38,686 nucleotides of DNA from Rhodospirillales bacterium (GCA_021775105.1 JAJFIJ010000194.1:1-38686); one strand, 5' to 3'. Counted from the stretch's first letter, positions 30,338-38,686 are shown. The notes: a model not told the origin generated them from the letters alone. Numbers and translations are program-made.

Positions 30338-31321
30338 ATGACGATGAATATGACGTTTCGGGCCACCGTTCTGGGTGCAGCGGGATTTGCGATACTAGGA
30401 ATTTCAACGCCAGCACTGGCGACAGAATACATTTTCAATGGCGCGATCCTGACCACCATTCCGGGCCACGCGATCGAGATTATTGAAGTTGCCGGTGCCG
30501 AAGAAGCCGGCAAGGCGACGAAAGAACAACTCCGCCGGGCTGGCACGGAAATGGTCCCCGACGAAAACCTGAAAAAATCATCCGCCAGTCCGCAACCGAT
30601 CAAGACGGCAACCGAGATCAAGAAACCGGAACCCCAACCTGTTCCGCAGCCGCAGACCGTCGTCCCTGAACAAGCTGCCCCCGAACCTGCCCCTGTCGTG
30701 GAGTCCGCACCTGAGCCAGCTCCAGCCGCAATGGAAAAACCAGCCGAGATGGCCCAGTTCATTTCCGGTCCTTATCTGCGGGTTGACGTTGGTTACGGAT
30801 TTGCCACGGGTTCTGATGGCACGCAGTCGGCTGGCGGACTGACCAATGGCTCGGTTGATAACATGGCCCTGATTGGTGGCGGTATCGGATACCGCATCAA
30901 TCAGAATTTCCGCAGTGACGTGACTTTCAGTTATCGCCCTGACGCTGAGGTATCGGCAACCACATCAGCAGGCAATACAACCGCGACCGAAGTCAACGGG
31001 CTCAGCCTGATGGTCAACGGATATTGGGATATCGCCAAGCTGGATATGTTCACGCCCTATGTCGGCGCCGGTATTGGTTACGCACGGCTCAGCACACCGA
31101 CCCAAACCACAACTGGCGGCATCGCCAACGAAGGGGGGGCAACATCAGACAATCTTGCCTGGGCATTGATGCTTGGTGGAACGTATGAATTGAACAGTGA
31201 GGCCGCAGTTGACGTCGGTTACCGGTTCATCAATCTTGGTGAATTCAAACAGGCGACCAGCACGACTTATGATGATCTGATGGTTCATGAAGCACGAGCC
31301 GGGCTCCGCTATTCGTTCTGA
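30338..31321 (+). CDS. Outer-membrane beta-barrel protein (OmpA/OmpW-like porin family) with Pro-rich linker
   Basis: 327-aa outer-membrane protein. The signal peptide ends at STPALA-TEY (about residue 28). A short N-terminal module (to about 75) is followed by a Pro/Glu/Ala/Val-rich linker (about 80-140) and an eight-strand-type barrel from SGPYLRVDVGYGFATGSDG to the C-terminus, with alternating strands such as GGGIGYRINQNFRSDVTFSY, TPYVGAGIGYARLS and AAVDVGYRFINLGEF. The last residues RAGLRYSF end in Phe, the BAM recognition signature. An N-terminal linker before the barrel is uncommon and suggests a periplasmic interaction part. It overlaps the convergent EamA gene by 13 bases. Confidence 0.85.
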   Translation: MTMNMTFRATVLGAAGFAILGISTPALATEYIFNGAILTTIPGHAIEIIEVAGAEEAGKATKEQLRRAGTEMVPDENLKKSSASPQPIKTATEIKKPEPQPVPQPQTVVPEQAAPEPAPVVESAPEPAPAAMEKPAEMAQFISGPYLRVDVGYGFATGSDGTQSAGGLTNGSVDNMALIGGGIGYRINQNFRSDVTFSYRPDAEVSATTSAGNTTATEVNGLSLMVNGYWDIAKLDMFTPYVGAGIGYARLSTPTQTTTGGIANEGGATSDNLAWALMLGGTYELNSEAAVDVGYRFINLGEFKQATSTTYDDLMVHEARAGLRYSF

Positions 31322-32223
31322 TTAACCATCGAGCGGAGGCGGTGAAGTTCAGTTTCCCGCCTCAAAATATAAAGCCCGCTCATCACCAGTATAGCCACAC
31401 CGAGCATGGTCCAGCGATCCGGCAGATCGCCCCAGACAATATACCCCAACCCTGCCGCCCAGATGATACTTGAGTATTTGAACGGTGTGACCAGGGCAGC
31501 TTCGGCGTATCGGAAGGTTTCTATCAGCACATAGTGGGCTGTACCGATCAGCACGCCACCCAGGGCAAACAACCCGATATCCGTTGTTTTGACCGGCTGC
31601 CAGTCAGAAAACAGGACGCTCGACAGCCCGGCCAAAACCACAGCACTTGTGGTCAAGGTGAGGGTTGCCGCTGCAGTGTCCTGAAAGGCCAATCGTCGGG
31701 TCAGAATGTCACGAAGTGCGCCGGTAAAACTGGCACAGATTGGGAACAATGCGGCCCACTGAACCGCATCGCCTGTCGGTCGGATAATCACCAGTACACC
31801 CATAAATCCGACGAACACCGCCGCCCAGCGACGCCAGCCAACCTGCTCACCCAGCAACCAGGGAGCCAGCGCTGTCACAAACAGGGGACCGGCAAAACTG
31901 ATGGCAATGGCATCGGCGATGGGCAGATAAAACAATCCGGTGACAAACAGGAACGTGCCACAGACGACAAGCCCGGCCCTTAACGCCTGCCCTTTTACAT
32001 TGCTGATCCTGAGCGCATCCAAACCACCAGCCCGCCAGACAAAAAAGGCGATGGGGATGTAAACAAAAACACCCCTGAGACACATCAGCTGGCCAACCGG
32101 ATAACTTCCGCTCAACCATTTCAATACGGTATCATTAGCCGTCAGTAACGCACTTCCAATCAGCATATAAAGAATGCCCCGAAAGGGTGCAGAGGACGAC
32201 AGCAATGGATTTGGCGAAGACAT
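31309..32223 (-). CDS. EamA-family (DMT superfamily) transporter 3
   Basis: 304-aa inner-membrane protein with ten membrane segments in two EamA halves (RGILYMLIGSALLTANDTVL at the first; TPFKYSSIIWAAGLGYIVWG and MLGVAILVMSGLYILRRETE near the end). It resembles the EamA 1 protein of this window in the first helix pattern (D-x-V-L/V-K) and in the P-F/M-x-Y-S motif of the second half, so the two may be paralogues. ATG 32221-32223 starts before the first helix; a 14-residue extension is possible. A TTGTATACAA palindrome lies 55 bp upstream. The substrate is unknown. It overlaps the convergent barrel gene at its 3' end. Confidence 0.87.
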   Translation of the reverse strand: MSSPNPLLSSSAPFRGILYMLIGSALLTANDTVLKWLSGSYPVGQLMCLRGVFVYIPIAFFVWRAGGLDALRISNVKGQALRAGLVVCGTFLFVTGLFYLPIADAIAISFAGPLFVTALAPWLLGEQVGWRRWAAVFVGFMGVLVIIRPTGDAVQWAALFPICASFTGALRDILTRRLAFQDTAAATLTLTTSAVVLAGLSSVLFSDWQPVKTTDIGLFALGGVLIGTAHYVLIETFRYAEAALVTPFKYSSIIWAAGLGYIVWGDLPDRWTMLGVAILVMSGLYILRRETELHRLRSMVNQNE

Positions 32224-32277
32224 AAAGGTATTGGCCTGACGGAAATGAGCAGTCTCGAACAGCAAGGAAACGTCAAA

Positions 32278-32287
32278 TTGTATACAA
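32278..32287. promoter_or_regulatory. TTGTATACAA palindrome, possible GntR-type operator
   Basis: Perfect 10-bp palindrome in the region between the divergent EamA 3 and maeB genes, 55 bp before the EamA start. It shares ATTGTATACA with the site upstream of the CoA-transferase gene. Confidence 0.35.
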
Positions 32288-32442
32288 AAACAAGCACCTT
32301 CCCATTTGGTTTGTCACACTACTACGTCGGACTTTAAAAAAATCGCTAAATACCCTCAGGAATCTGCCTGGACAAGAAAACCTGTTGCCCTTGGACGCAT
32401 AACATATCACCCTTTCCTCAGGCATTAAAAAACGAGGCTCAC

Positions 32443-34737
32443 ATGACTGACGACGCGCTCAAGGAAATGGCTCTGGACTACCATCGTTACCCGGTTCCCG
32501 GGAAACTGGAAATCAGGGCAACCAAACCCCTTATGAACCAGCGCGATCTGGCGCTGGCTTATTCCCCCGGTGTCGCCGCCGCCTGCGAAGCCATTGAGCA
32601 AGACCCAAGTGAAGCCGCCAACATGACAGCCCGACAAAATCTCGTTGGCGTCATCACCAACGGGACGGCCGTACTTGGCCTTGGCAGCATCGGTGCGCTG
32701 GCATCCAAACCGGTAATGGAGGGCAAGGCCGTCCTGTTCAAGAAATTTGCCGGCATAAATGTGTTCGACATTGAACTGGACGAAATGGACCCCGACAAAA
32801 TCGTCGACATAGTCTGCGCTCTTGAGCCGACTTTCGGGGCCATCAATCTGGAAGATATTAAGGCGCCGGAATGCTTTATCGTTGAGCAGAAATGCCGCGA
32901 ACGTATGAACATTCCGGTCTTTCATGACGATCAGCACGGCACGGCGATCGTCGCCGGAGCCGCGATCCTTAATGGCATGCGTGTTGTTGGTAAAAATCTG
33001 GAAGATATCAAACTGGTTTCCACCGGTGGCGGTGCCGCCGGTATCGCGTGCCTCAACCTGTTGCTGAGCATGGGCGTAAAACGTGAAAACGTCACGCTGG
33101 TTGACCATATCGGTGTTATCTACAAAGGCCGCACGGAAGAAATGCACGCGCAAAAAGAAGCCTACGCACAGGATACCGACGGGCGCACGCTGGGTGATGT
33201 AATCGATGGTGCCGACGTATTTCTGGGATTGTCCGCACCCGGTATCCTGACCGAGGACATGGTTCGCAGAATGTCAGACAAACCGTTCATTCTGGCATTG
33301 GCAAACCCGGTCCCGGAAATCCTTCCGGAAGACGCCAAACGCGCAAACCCCAATGCTATTATCGCCACCGGACGGTCCGATTATCCCAATCAGGTCAACA
33401 ACGTACTGTGTTTCCCGTTTATTTTCAGAGGCGCACTTGATGTCGGGGCGACGACCATCAATGAAGAAATGAAAATTGCCACGGTCAAGGCCATTGCCGA
33501 TCTGGCAATGGCAGAAAGTTCGGAAATCGTTGCCAATGCCTACAAAGGCGAAGATCTGAACTTTGGTGCCGATTACCTGATCCCGAAACCCTTTGATCTC
33601 CGCCTGATTGTTGAAATCGCTCCCGCAGTCGCCAAGGCAGCCATGGATTCCGGCGTCGCCACCAAACCGATCGAGGACTTCGATGCGTATCGCGAACGCC
33701 TTGGGCGTTTTGTCTTCCGCTCGGGTATGTTGATGAAACCGGTGTTTGACCGCGCCCGGCAGATCCCCAAACGTCTGGTCTTTGCTGAAGGCGAAGACGA
33801 ACGGGTGCTCAGGGCCGTTCAGGTCCTTGTTGATGATGGCCTTGCCAAACCGATCCTCGTCGGTCGACCTGATGTGATCGCCAACCGCGTGGAGAAACTG
33901 GGTTTGCGGATTTTGCAGGACAGGGATTTCAGCCTGACCAACCCGGAAAGCGACCCACGCTATGAGGATTACTGGCGCGGTTATCATGATGTCATGGAGC
34001 GTCGTGGGGTTTCGCCTGATCTGGCCAAAACGATTATCCGCACAAACACCACGGCCATCGCCGCGATGATGCTGCACCGGGGCGAAGCCGACGCCATGAT
34101 TTGCGGCACTTACGGGCATTACCCATGGCACCTCAAGCATGTCATCGACATCATCGGACCCGCAGATGGCGTGCAGGATACATCGGCAATGAGCACGGTA
34201 ATCATGAGCCGCGGCACATTCTTCCTGTGCGACACCCATGTTACCCATGATCCTTCCGTCGATGAGATCGTCGAGATGACGTTACTCAGTGCCGAAGCCG
34301 TAAGACGGTTCGGTGAAACACCGAAAGTTGCCCTTCTGTCACATTCAAATTTTGGCTCCAGAGAGACATCAACCGCAAAAAAAATGCGCGAAGCCACCAA
34401 ACGGCTTCGCGCACTTGCCCCTGATCTGGAAGTCGAGGGTGAAATGCAAGCCGACGCAGCGCTGGATGAAACCATCCGCAAGAACGCATTTCCGAATTCA
34501 TGCCTGAGCGGTCAGGCCAATCTGCTGATTTTCCCTAATGTCGAAGCAGCAAATACGGCTTTCAATCTGCTGATTTCGATTGGCGGGGGATTGCCGGTTG
34601 GGCCGATGCTGGTCGGTGGTGCCAAACCTGCGCATATCCTGACACCATCCGTAACGGCGCGGGGCATTGTCAACATGAGCGCATTGGCCGTCGTCGATGC
34701 CCAGTCAAGAGAGGGTAATGCGCCAAAACTGCTGTAA
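32443..34737 (+). CDS. maeB: NADP-dependent malic enzyme with C-terminal phosphotransacetylase domain
   Basis: 764-aa MaeB-type enzyme: oxidative decarboxylation of malate to pyruvate, yielding NADPH. The malic half covers residues about 1-430 ([40 protein letters not shown], the nucleotide-binding [14 protein letters not shown], and [20 protein letters not shown]). The C-terminal third (about 440-760; [60 protein letters not shown]) resembles phosphotransacetylase and in characterised fusions is regulatory or structural rather than catalytic. The length is exactly that of the alphaproteobacterial fusions. GAGG upstream of ATG 32443. Monocistronic by position. Confidence 0.97.
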   Translation: MTDDALKEMALDYHRYPVPGKLEIRATKPLMNQRDLALAYSPGVAAACEAIEQDPSEAANMTARQNLVGVITNGTAVLGLGSIGALASKPVMEGKAVLFKKFAGINVFDIELDEMDPDKIVDIVCALEPTFGAINLEDIKAPECFIVEQKCRERMNIPVFHDDQHGTAIVAGAAILNGMRVVGKNLEDIKLVSTGGGAAGIACLNLLLSMGVKRENVTLVDHIGVIYKGRTEEMHAQKEAYAQDTDGRTLGDVIDGADVFLGLSAPGILTEDMVRRMSDKPFILALANPVPEILPEDAKRANPNAIIATGRSDYPNQVNNVLCFPFIFRGALDVGATTINEEMKIATVKAIADLAMAESSEIVANAYKGEDLNFGADYLIPKPFDLRLIVEIAPAVAKAAMDSGVATKPIEDFDAYRERLGRFVFRSGMLMKPVFDRARQIPKRLVFAEGEDERVLRAVQVLVDDGLAKPILVGRPDVIANRVEKLGLRILQDRDFSLTNPESDPRYEDYWRGYHDVMERRGVSPDLAKTIIRTNTTAIAAMMLHRGEADAMICGTYGHYPWHLKHVIDIIGPADGVQDTSAMSTVIMSRGTFFLCDTHVTHDPSVDEIVEMTLLSAEAVRRFGETPKVALLSHSNFGSRETSTAKKMREATKRLRALAPDLEVEGEMQADAALDETIRKNAFPNSCLSGQANLLIFPNVEAANTAFNLLISIGGGLPVGPMLVGGAKPAHILTPSVTARGIVNMSALAVVDAQSREGNAPKLL

Positions 34738-34960
34738 ATTGAAACAAGGCGTGCTGGCGGAGAGGAAAATCCTGCCTGGTCTTCCTGCAGAACGGCCCAA
34801 AAAGCGAGCCCAGCTTAACTCACCTGATATGGCGTGTGACGAATGACCGACGCACCTCACGTGACGATTGTAGCGTCGCCGCCATTAACCATGTGGCCAC
34901 CCGCTTAAACGGCGACAGCCAGAACTCAACAAAGATGCTAACTATTTGATAATGAGGCAG

Positions 34961-35146
34961 CTAATCAAGTTCATCAAAGTCCAGAATGGAAAAGTCCAGC
35001 GTCAGGTCTTCGGCCAGTCTGTTAACCACTCTGTAACCCGCATCGTAATAGTCTTCTCCTAGCCGAGTGGACACTTTCGGCTGATTTTCAAATTCCGAAG
35101 CCAGCAAGGCTTCAAAATTTTCTACGTGGTCGAAATTTACATGCAT
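34961..35146 (-). CDS. Small acidic protein next to type I secretion genes
   Basis: 61-aa protein I do not recognise. ATG 35146 is preferred because GGAG lies eight bases upstream; a GTG nine bases further up would be too close to it. The sequence is strongly acidic (NFDHVENFEALLASEFENQP at the start, ILDFDELD at the end) with a central basic patch (YRVVNRLAED). There is no signal or membrane segment. It is divergent from the TolC-like gene; the real starts lie about 340 bp apart. It could be a secretion-linked regulator or chaperone for the large surface protein, but only proximity suggests this. Confidence 0.5.
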   Translation of the reverse strand: MHVNFDHVENFEALLASEFENQPKVSTRLGEDYYDAGYRVVNRLAEDLTLDFSILDFDELD

Positions 35147-35482
35147 TGTACTCACTCCGGTTCATCTTCATTTGACCAGAAACCAAATTCGGTTCGTCAA
35201 TCTGGCCTCAACAATATCAAAGCAATGTTCGTGCCAATTTCCGGCAAGCCACATTTCCAAACCAGTCCAACGCGTTTCAATCCCAGACCAACACCTGACC
35301 CAAATGATTACGCACATTTCGTCCACAAGATTTGTGCGGATATGCAAGATATAGTGGACAATGCTGGGAGAATCGGGCAAATATTGACTAAATATATGTG
35401 TGGTTTCCTGCCGCTAGTTCTATTAAGCTGCAGAAATTCGCGGTTTTGGGGTTTGAGCAAGGTAGAAAAGAGCCTATTCGAG
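35147..35482. other. Long leader region before the TolC-like gene
   Basis: An open frame in phase with the TolC-like gene runs through this stretch, but its translation has no family features, is rich in His, Pro and Cys, and would put the signal peptide about 120 residues inside the protein. I therefore treat it as a non-coding 5' region or spurious extension. No clear promoter or structured RNA recognised. Confidence 0.4.
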
Positions 35483-36784
35483 GTGGGAAATTTAGTCCGC
35501 AACCTGGTAATATCGATCCTGGCGCTAACCGTCCTTGGATCGACATCTTTTGACGTGCGCAGTGAAACCCTGAAGGAATCACTTCAAACGCTCGTCAAAA
35601 CCCATAAACGTGTCCTTGCGGCAACCGCCAACTACAATAAATCCAAGGAAGATGCAGAAGCGGCTTGGAAAGACTGGCACCCCAATGCGTCGGCGACAGC
35701 CAATATCGGTCGCGAATCCCGAAACAAACCTTCGGGTTCCGATAGCACAAGCCTGATACCGCGCAACCTTGAGTTCACCCTGACTCAGAAGGTCTGGGAC
35801 TTTGGTGCCACGAACGCCGCCATCCGCAGTGCAAAACTTGCGTCGGACAAGTCCTTTCTTGAGTTATCTGGAACGATACAGGGGATTGTGCTGGAAGGTG
35901 TTCAGGCGCATTTGAATATTATACGCACCCATAAACTGCTGGAATTCGCTGAAAGTTCCGCCGCCAACATCAAACGTCAGGCCGAACTGGAAGACGCCCG
36001 CGTTCAACGCGGCTCCGGCCTGTCGACCGACGTCCTGCAGGCCAAGACCCAGTTGGCGGGGGCAGAATCACGGGTCATTCAGGCACGCGGCGCCTTGCGT
36101 AAAGCTCTAAACCGCTATCGCGCGGTGTTCGGGTATGTCCCTGACGACCCCGGAAAACTTGCCGAGCCTCGTCTGCCGCTGGAGTTGCTGCCAACTTCTG
36201 TCGGTGATGCCGTAAATGAAGCCCTGAAAGGCAATATCTCGCTTGCCAGTACGAGGATGGATTCTTTCATCGCCCGCGAAACGACCCGAAACACCCGGGC
36301 TTCGCAGTTTTTCCCGACAATTGAGGCGTCTGCCGAAGCGAACTACGTCGACGATAATGCCGGTACCGTCGGCACACAGGAAGAACGTCTGATCAAGCTG
36401 GAAGCAACCTATGATTTTAGTCTGGGTCTGACCGCAATTAATACGCTCCGCGCGGCAAAGCAGGACTATGTGTCTAGGGTCAACACCTATGCCGAAGCCA
36501 AACAGCTGGTTGCCGAACGCCTGCAAAATGCCTGGGATGATCTGGAAACCGCTCAAGCCAGCGCAGGGCTGAAGCATAATCAGGCCAACATTGCTGCTGA
36601 ATTTCTTGAACTGGCGCGGCGCGAACGCCAGTTAGGGAACCGCTCACTGATTGATGTTCTGGCTGGAGAAACCGCACTGATCAATGCTTCCAGTGAAGCC
36701 GCTTCAGCCGATACGGATGTGGCAATCGCAATTTACACATTGCTGTCGACACTCGGCAAACTTGAAGCCGACGTTTTCGACTAA
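35483..36784 (+). CDS. TolC-family outer-membrane efflux/secretion protein
   Basis: 433-aa TolC-type protein. GTG 35483 is chosen because it places a signal peptide (NLVRNLVISILALTVLGSTS) at the N-terminus and has GAAAAGAG upstream; TTG 35453 is an alternative. The mature part has the two outer-membrane efflux repeats: a first coiled arm ETLKESLQTLVKTHKRVLAA, the strand pair NLEFTLTQKVWDFGATNAAI, then GSGLSTDVLQAKTQLAGAES; the second repeat has FFPTIEASAEANYVDD and RQLGNRSLIDVLAGETALIN. The pattern 'VWDFGATNAAI' and 'GSGLSTDVLQAKTQL' is seen in TolC partners of type I secretion of large adhesins (LapE/AggA branch). It is followed on the same strand, 220 bp on, by a giant surface-protein gene, its likely cargo. 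The inner-membrane ABC and adaptor genes are not in the window. Confidence 0.85.
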   Translation: MGNLVRNLVISILALTVLGSTSFDVRSETLKESLQTLVKTHKRVLAATANYNKSKEDAEAAWKDWHPNASATANIGRESRNKPSGSDSTSLIPRNLEFTLTQKVWDFGATNAAIRSAKLASDKSFLELSGTIQGIVLEGVQAHLNIIRTHKLLEFAESSAANIKRQAELEDARVQRGSGLSTDVLQAKTQLAGAESRVIQARGALRKALNRYRAVFGYVPDDPGKLAEPRLPLELLPTSVGDAVNEALKGNISLASTRMDSFIARETTRNTRASQFFPTIEASAEANYVDDNAGTVGTQEERLIKLEATYDFSLGLTAINTLRAAKQDYVSRVNTYAEAKQLVAERLQNAWDDLETAQASAGLKHNQANIAAEFLELARRERQLGNRSLIDVLAGETALINASSEAASADTDVAIAIYTLLSTLGKLEADVFD

Positions 36785-36820
36785 GCGTGCTTTCGGGAAG
36801 TGTTTTGGAAAAACTCAACC

Positions 36821-36864
36821 TGTGACGTCCGTCATAGCGGTTGCTACGCTGTTTTAACTATAAT
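36821..36864 (+). promoter_or_regulatory. CRP-like site and TATAAT box upstream of the FecR-domain surface-protein gene
   Basis: TGTGA-CGTCCG-TCATA (36821-36836) matches the CRP half-sites in 9 of 10 positions and is followed by a perfect TATAAT (36859-36864). The operator centre would be at -42.5 from the predicted start at about 36871, and no good -35 box is present, as in activator-dependent class II promoters. The half-sites resemble those of the three small-RNA promoters in this window. Confidence 0.45.
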
Positions 36865-36876
36865 GGCCTAATACGA

Positions 36877-36893
36877 TCAGGCCGGAAGCCTGA
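36877..36893. other. Short hairpin in the leader of the FecR-domain gene
   Basis: TCAGGC / GCCTGA with a 5-base loop, just after the predicted transcription start at about 36871, so it would form the very 5' end of the mRNA. It might stabilise the transcript; no known riboswitch consensus fits the leader. Confidence 0.35.
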
Positions 36894-37004
36894 ATAAGCC
36901 CGTTAACATCAGATTCGACGGTGGATTATGGTTAGAATGACAATTTTCGTATCAACAGTTCCGAAACCCTCCCCGAGCAAACACATGGGCAAGGGAATGG
37001 CGCA

Positions 37005-38686
37005 ATGAATGCCGTAATCCCCCTTCCCAAAGAAATGCAGGGCACGCCGGATAGCAGTGATTTCCCCGAGACTTCAGACGTTGCCGATACCGGCATCGCT
37101 GTCGCCGTTCCTGGTGAAGCAATTACCGTTTCCGATGGCGCATGGTTTCTGCGTGCCGAATATGAGCGGGCCGGACCCGACCTGCATTTGACCGGCCCGG
37201 AAGGTCAGCAGCTCGTCATCCGGGATTATTTCAATCAGGTTCCGCCGCCGGACCTGATGACAGCCGATGGTGTCATCCTGAAAGGCAACGTTGCCACGCA
37301 ACTGGCTGGACCGATCGCGCCAGCGCAGTTTGCCCAAGCCGCGCCGGGCAGTGCCAGTGAACCTATTGGCCGGGTCGAGACCGCCGCCGGGCAGGTTCAG
37401 GCGACACGTACCGACGGCACGCAGGTTACCCTTAATCAGGGCGACAATATTTTCGCCGGTGACATTCTTGAAACCGGGACTGACGGCACCGTCGGCATTG
37501 TCTTCGCCGACGAATCTACCTTCTCGCTGGGCGAAGATGGCCGCATGACGCTGGACGAAATGATTTATGATCCGGGAAGTCAGGAAGGATCGATGTCGGT
37601 CAACCTGCTTCAGGGGGCTTTCACCTTCGTTTCCGGCCAGATTGCCAAAACCGATGTCGACGCTATGAACATCATCACCCCGACCACCACCATCGGCATT
37701 CGCGGTACTGCGGGTGGCGGACATATCGACCTGGAAGGCGTTACCACCGCAGCTCTGCTGCCGGAAATTGGCTTTATTGGTGAGATGACACTTTTCAATG
37801 CTGCCGGATCGCAAACCATCAACCAGCCCGGACAGGCGATAAACATCGCCAGCGCCAACAGCCCGCCGTCTCCCCCCTTTATCCTGACACCACAACAGAT
37901 GGGCCAGACATTTGGCTCAGCTCTGAGCGCCCTGCCCAATGCTGATGCATTCATCCAGAACGACATCATTCAAGGGGCCAACGAAGGTCGTCAACAGCAG
38001 GCAGAAGCCGAGCAGGCGGCCGCCGACGCCGAAGCGCAACAGGCGGAAGCGGAAACCAAAACTGCTGAAGCTGCAGCCGCTGCGGAAGCCGCACAAGCGG
38101 AAGCGGAAGCCGCGCAAGCTGCAGCAGAACTGGCCGCCGCCGCAGCGCAGGCCGATGGCGCAACGGAAGCCGAAATCGCCGCCGCCGAGGCGGCTGCCGA
38201 ACTGGCCGCTGAAGCCAATGCTGCCGCCGCTGCTGCGGAAGCAGCTATCGCCGAAGCCGAAGCCGAGCTTGCCGCCGCAGTCGCTGAACTGGCTGTAGCG
38301 CAGGCATCCGTACTGGAGACCAGCGCAGGCGGTGCGGTTGCAGCAGCGGCTATTGAGGCCGGTATCGATGTGCCGGGTGTATCGGAAATCAACGATGCGC
38401 GTGCCGCAGTTCAGGAAGCCCAAGCTGCTGCAGCAGAGGCGCAAGCTGAGGCGGAAGTCGCGCAGGCGGAGGCGGAGGCACAGATTGCGGAAGCACAGGC
38501 TGCTGCTGAAGAAGCTCTAACCGAAGCCGAGGCTCTGGCCGCCGAAGCACAAGCAGTTGAGGCGGAAGCCCTGGCAGAGGCCGTGGCCAATGCCGAAGCC
38601 GAGTTTCAGGCCCAGATCGAAGCAGAAATTCAGGCCCAGATCGAGGCCCAGATCGAAGCAGAAATTCAGGCCCAGATCGAAGCTGA
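37005..38686 (+). CDS. FecR-domain giant surface protein, N-terminal part (runs off the window)
   Basis: 560 codons are visible and the frame is still open at the last base, so only the N-terminal part is here. There is no Sec signal, consistent with C-terminal-signal type I export. A FecR-like beta domain lies at about residues 123-240 (VETAAGQVQATRTDGTQVTL; GDNIFAGDILETGTDGTVGI; the hallmark IITPTTTIGIRGTAGG). From about residue 325 the chain becomes almost pure Ala, Glu, Gln (AEAEQAAADAEAQQAEAE), a long predicted helix or coiled coil, ending in near-exact repeats AQIEAEIQ. In relatives such FecR N-termini belong to very long cadherin/VCBS/RTX adhesins. GGGA lies upstream of ATG 37005. The TolC-like gene upstream is the likely exporter; a CRP-like site lies in the promoter. 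Confidence 0.85.
   Translation, partial: MNAVIPLPKEMQGTPDSSDFPETSDVADTGIAVAVPGEAITVSDGAWFLRAEYERAGPDLHLTGPEGQQLVIRDYFNQVPPPDLMTADGVILKGNVATQLAGPIAPAQFAQAAPGSASEPIGRVETAAGQVQATRTDGTQVTLNQGDNIFAGDILETGTDGTVGIVFADESTFSLGEDGRMTLDEMIYDPGSQEGSMSVNLLQGAFTFVSGQIAKTDVDAMNIITPTTTIGIRGTAGGGHIDLEGVTTAALLPEIGFIGEMTLFNAAGSQTINQPGQAINIASANSPPSPPFILTPQQMGQTFGSALSALPNADAFIQNDIIQGANEGRQQQAEAEQAAADAEAQQAEAETKTAEAAAAAEAAQAEAEAAQAAAELAAAAAQADGATEAEIAAAEAAAELAAEANAAAAAAEAAIAEAEAELAAAVAELAVAQASVLETSAGGAVAAAAIEAGIDVPGVSEINDARAAVQEAQAAAAEAQAEAEVAQAEAEAQIAEAQAAAEEALTEAEALAAEAQAVEAEALAEAVANAEAEFQAQIEAEIQAQIEAQIEAEIQAQIEA
38608..38684 (+). repeat. Near-perfect in-frame 12/24-bp repeats
   Basis: Blocks such as CAGGCCCAGATCGAAGCAG and GAAATT alternate in multiples of 12 bases, encoding (A/I)QAQIEAEI units. 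Identity at the nucleotide level indicates recent expansion and predicts length variation between strains or assembly errors here. Confidence 0.8.

Noticed and set aside
35126-35482. N-terminal extension of the TolC-like protein to 35126
   Set aside because: It would bury the signal peptide about 120 residues into the protein and has no similarity to the family.
36865-37004. c-di-GMP riboswitch in the leader of the FecR-domain gene
   Set aside because: Only one short hairpin is visible; the GEMM-I/II conserved core sequences are absent.
37939-38520. Overlapping ORFs in other frames of the Ala/Glu region (Pro/Lys/Arg-rich, Ser/Cys-rich)
   Set aside because: Products of codon repetition in the real frame; low-complexity shadows.

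Overview
The window looks like chromosomal DNA of an alphaproteobacterium, most likely a marine or aquatic relative of the Rhodospirillales. This rests on gene types (PAS_5-type PAS protein, DUF1491, malic enzyme-phosphotransacetylase fusion, FecR-domain giant surface protein, MttB-like plus dimethylglycine-dehydrogenase-like pair) and moderately high GC; no rRNA or other taxonomic marker is present. I see no rRNA, tRNA, CRISPR array, complete insertion sequence or prophage.

Layout. 1-2045: a YaiI-family protein, a Crp/Fnr-family regulator (DNR-like, without FNR cysteines) with a perfect TTGATTTAAATCAA box upstream, and a PAS_5 protein. 2055-7085: a LysR regulator divergent from an MttB-superfamily methyltransferase and a flavin/folate (DMGDH/sarcosine-dehydrogenase-like) protein, probably a quaternary-amine demethylation operon. 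7086-8882: an AT-rich stretch with an orphan membrane-anchored protein, followed by a TacA/TacT (DUF1778/GNAT) toxin-antitoxin pair. 8957-11854: the envelope lipid-transport operon ydbH-ynbE-ydbL. 11948-18610: a chaperone-usher-like surface-fibre locus with three DUF4402 subunits (one a large mosaic), a PapD-like chaperone and an usher-like barrel carrying SdrD-type domains and a C-terminal SPOR-like domain. 18663-25832: a CaiB/BaiF CoA-transferase, a PAS-HD-GYP protein, two EamA transporters, a secreted RCC1-like protein and a small nuclease. 25981-32223: a TPP enzyme, HIT protein, DUF1491 protein, parvulin, Sel1 protein, outer-membrane barrel and a third EamA transporter. 32443-34737: maeB. 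34961-38686: a small acidic protein, a TolC-family protein and the start of a large FecR-domain, Ala/Glu-rich surface protein that runs off the window.

The most striking non-coding signal is a 108-bp element present three times in the same orientation at 19985-20092, 21457-21564 and 22713-22820. Read on the minus strand, each copy has a CRP-like operator (TGTGA-N6-TCACT) centred at -41.5, a CTGTCA -35, a 17-bp spacer and a TATATT -10. These are followed by about 56 nt ending in a GC hairpin and seven Ts, with a CTCCTTC (anti-Shine-Dalgarno) stretch just before the hairpin. The operator centre and the spacer diverge in copy A while the functional boxes stay fixed. I interpret these as a three-copy small-RNA family, or CRP-controlled attenuated leaders, one upstream of each of three consecutive minus-strand genes. 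A related CRP-like site lies upstream of the giant surface-protein gene. A second repeat family (44 bp, two copies) sits between convergent gene pairs as a likely bidirectional terminator.

Taken together the window is rich in cell-envelope functions: lipid transport, a probable fibre system, barrel proteins and type I secretion of a large surface protein. Several are plausibly linked to a CRP-like signal and to c-di-GMP turnover, although that link is inferred.
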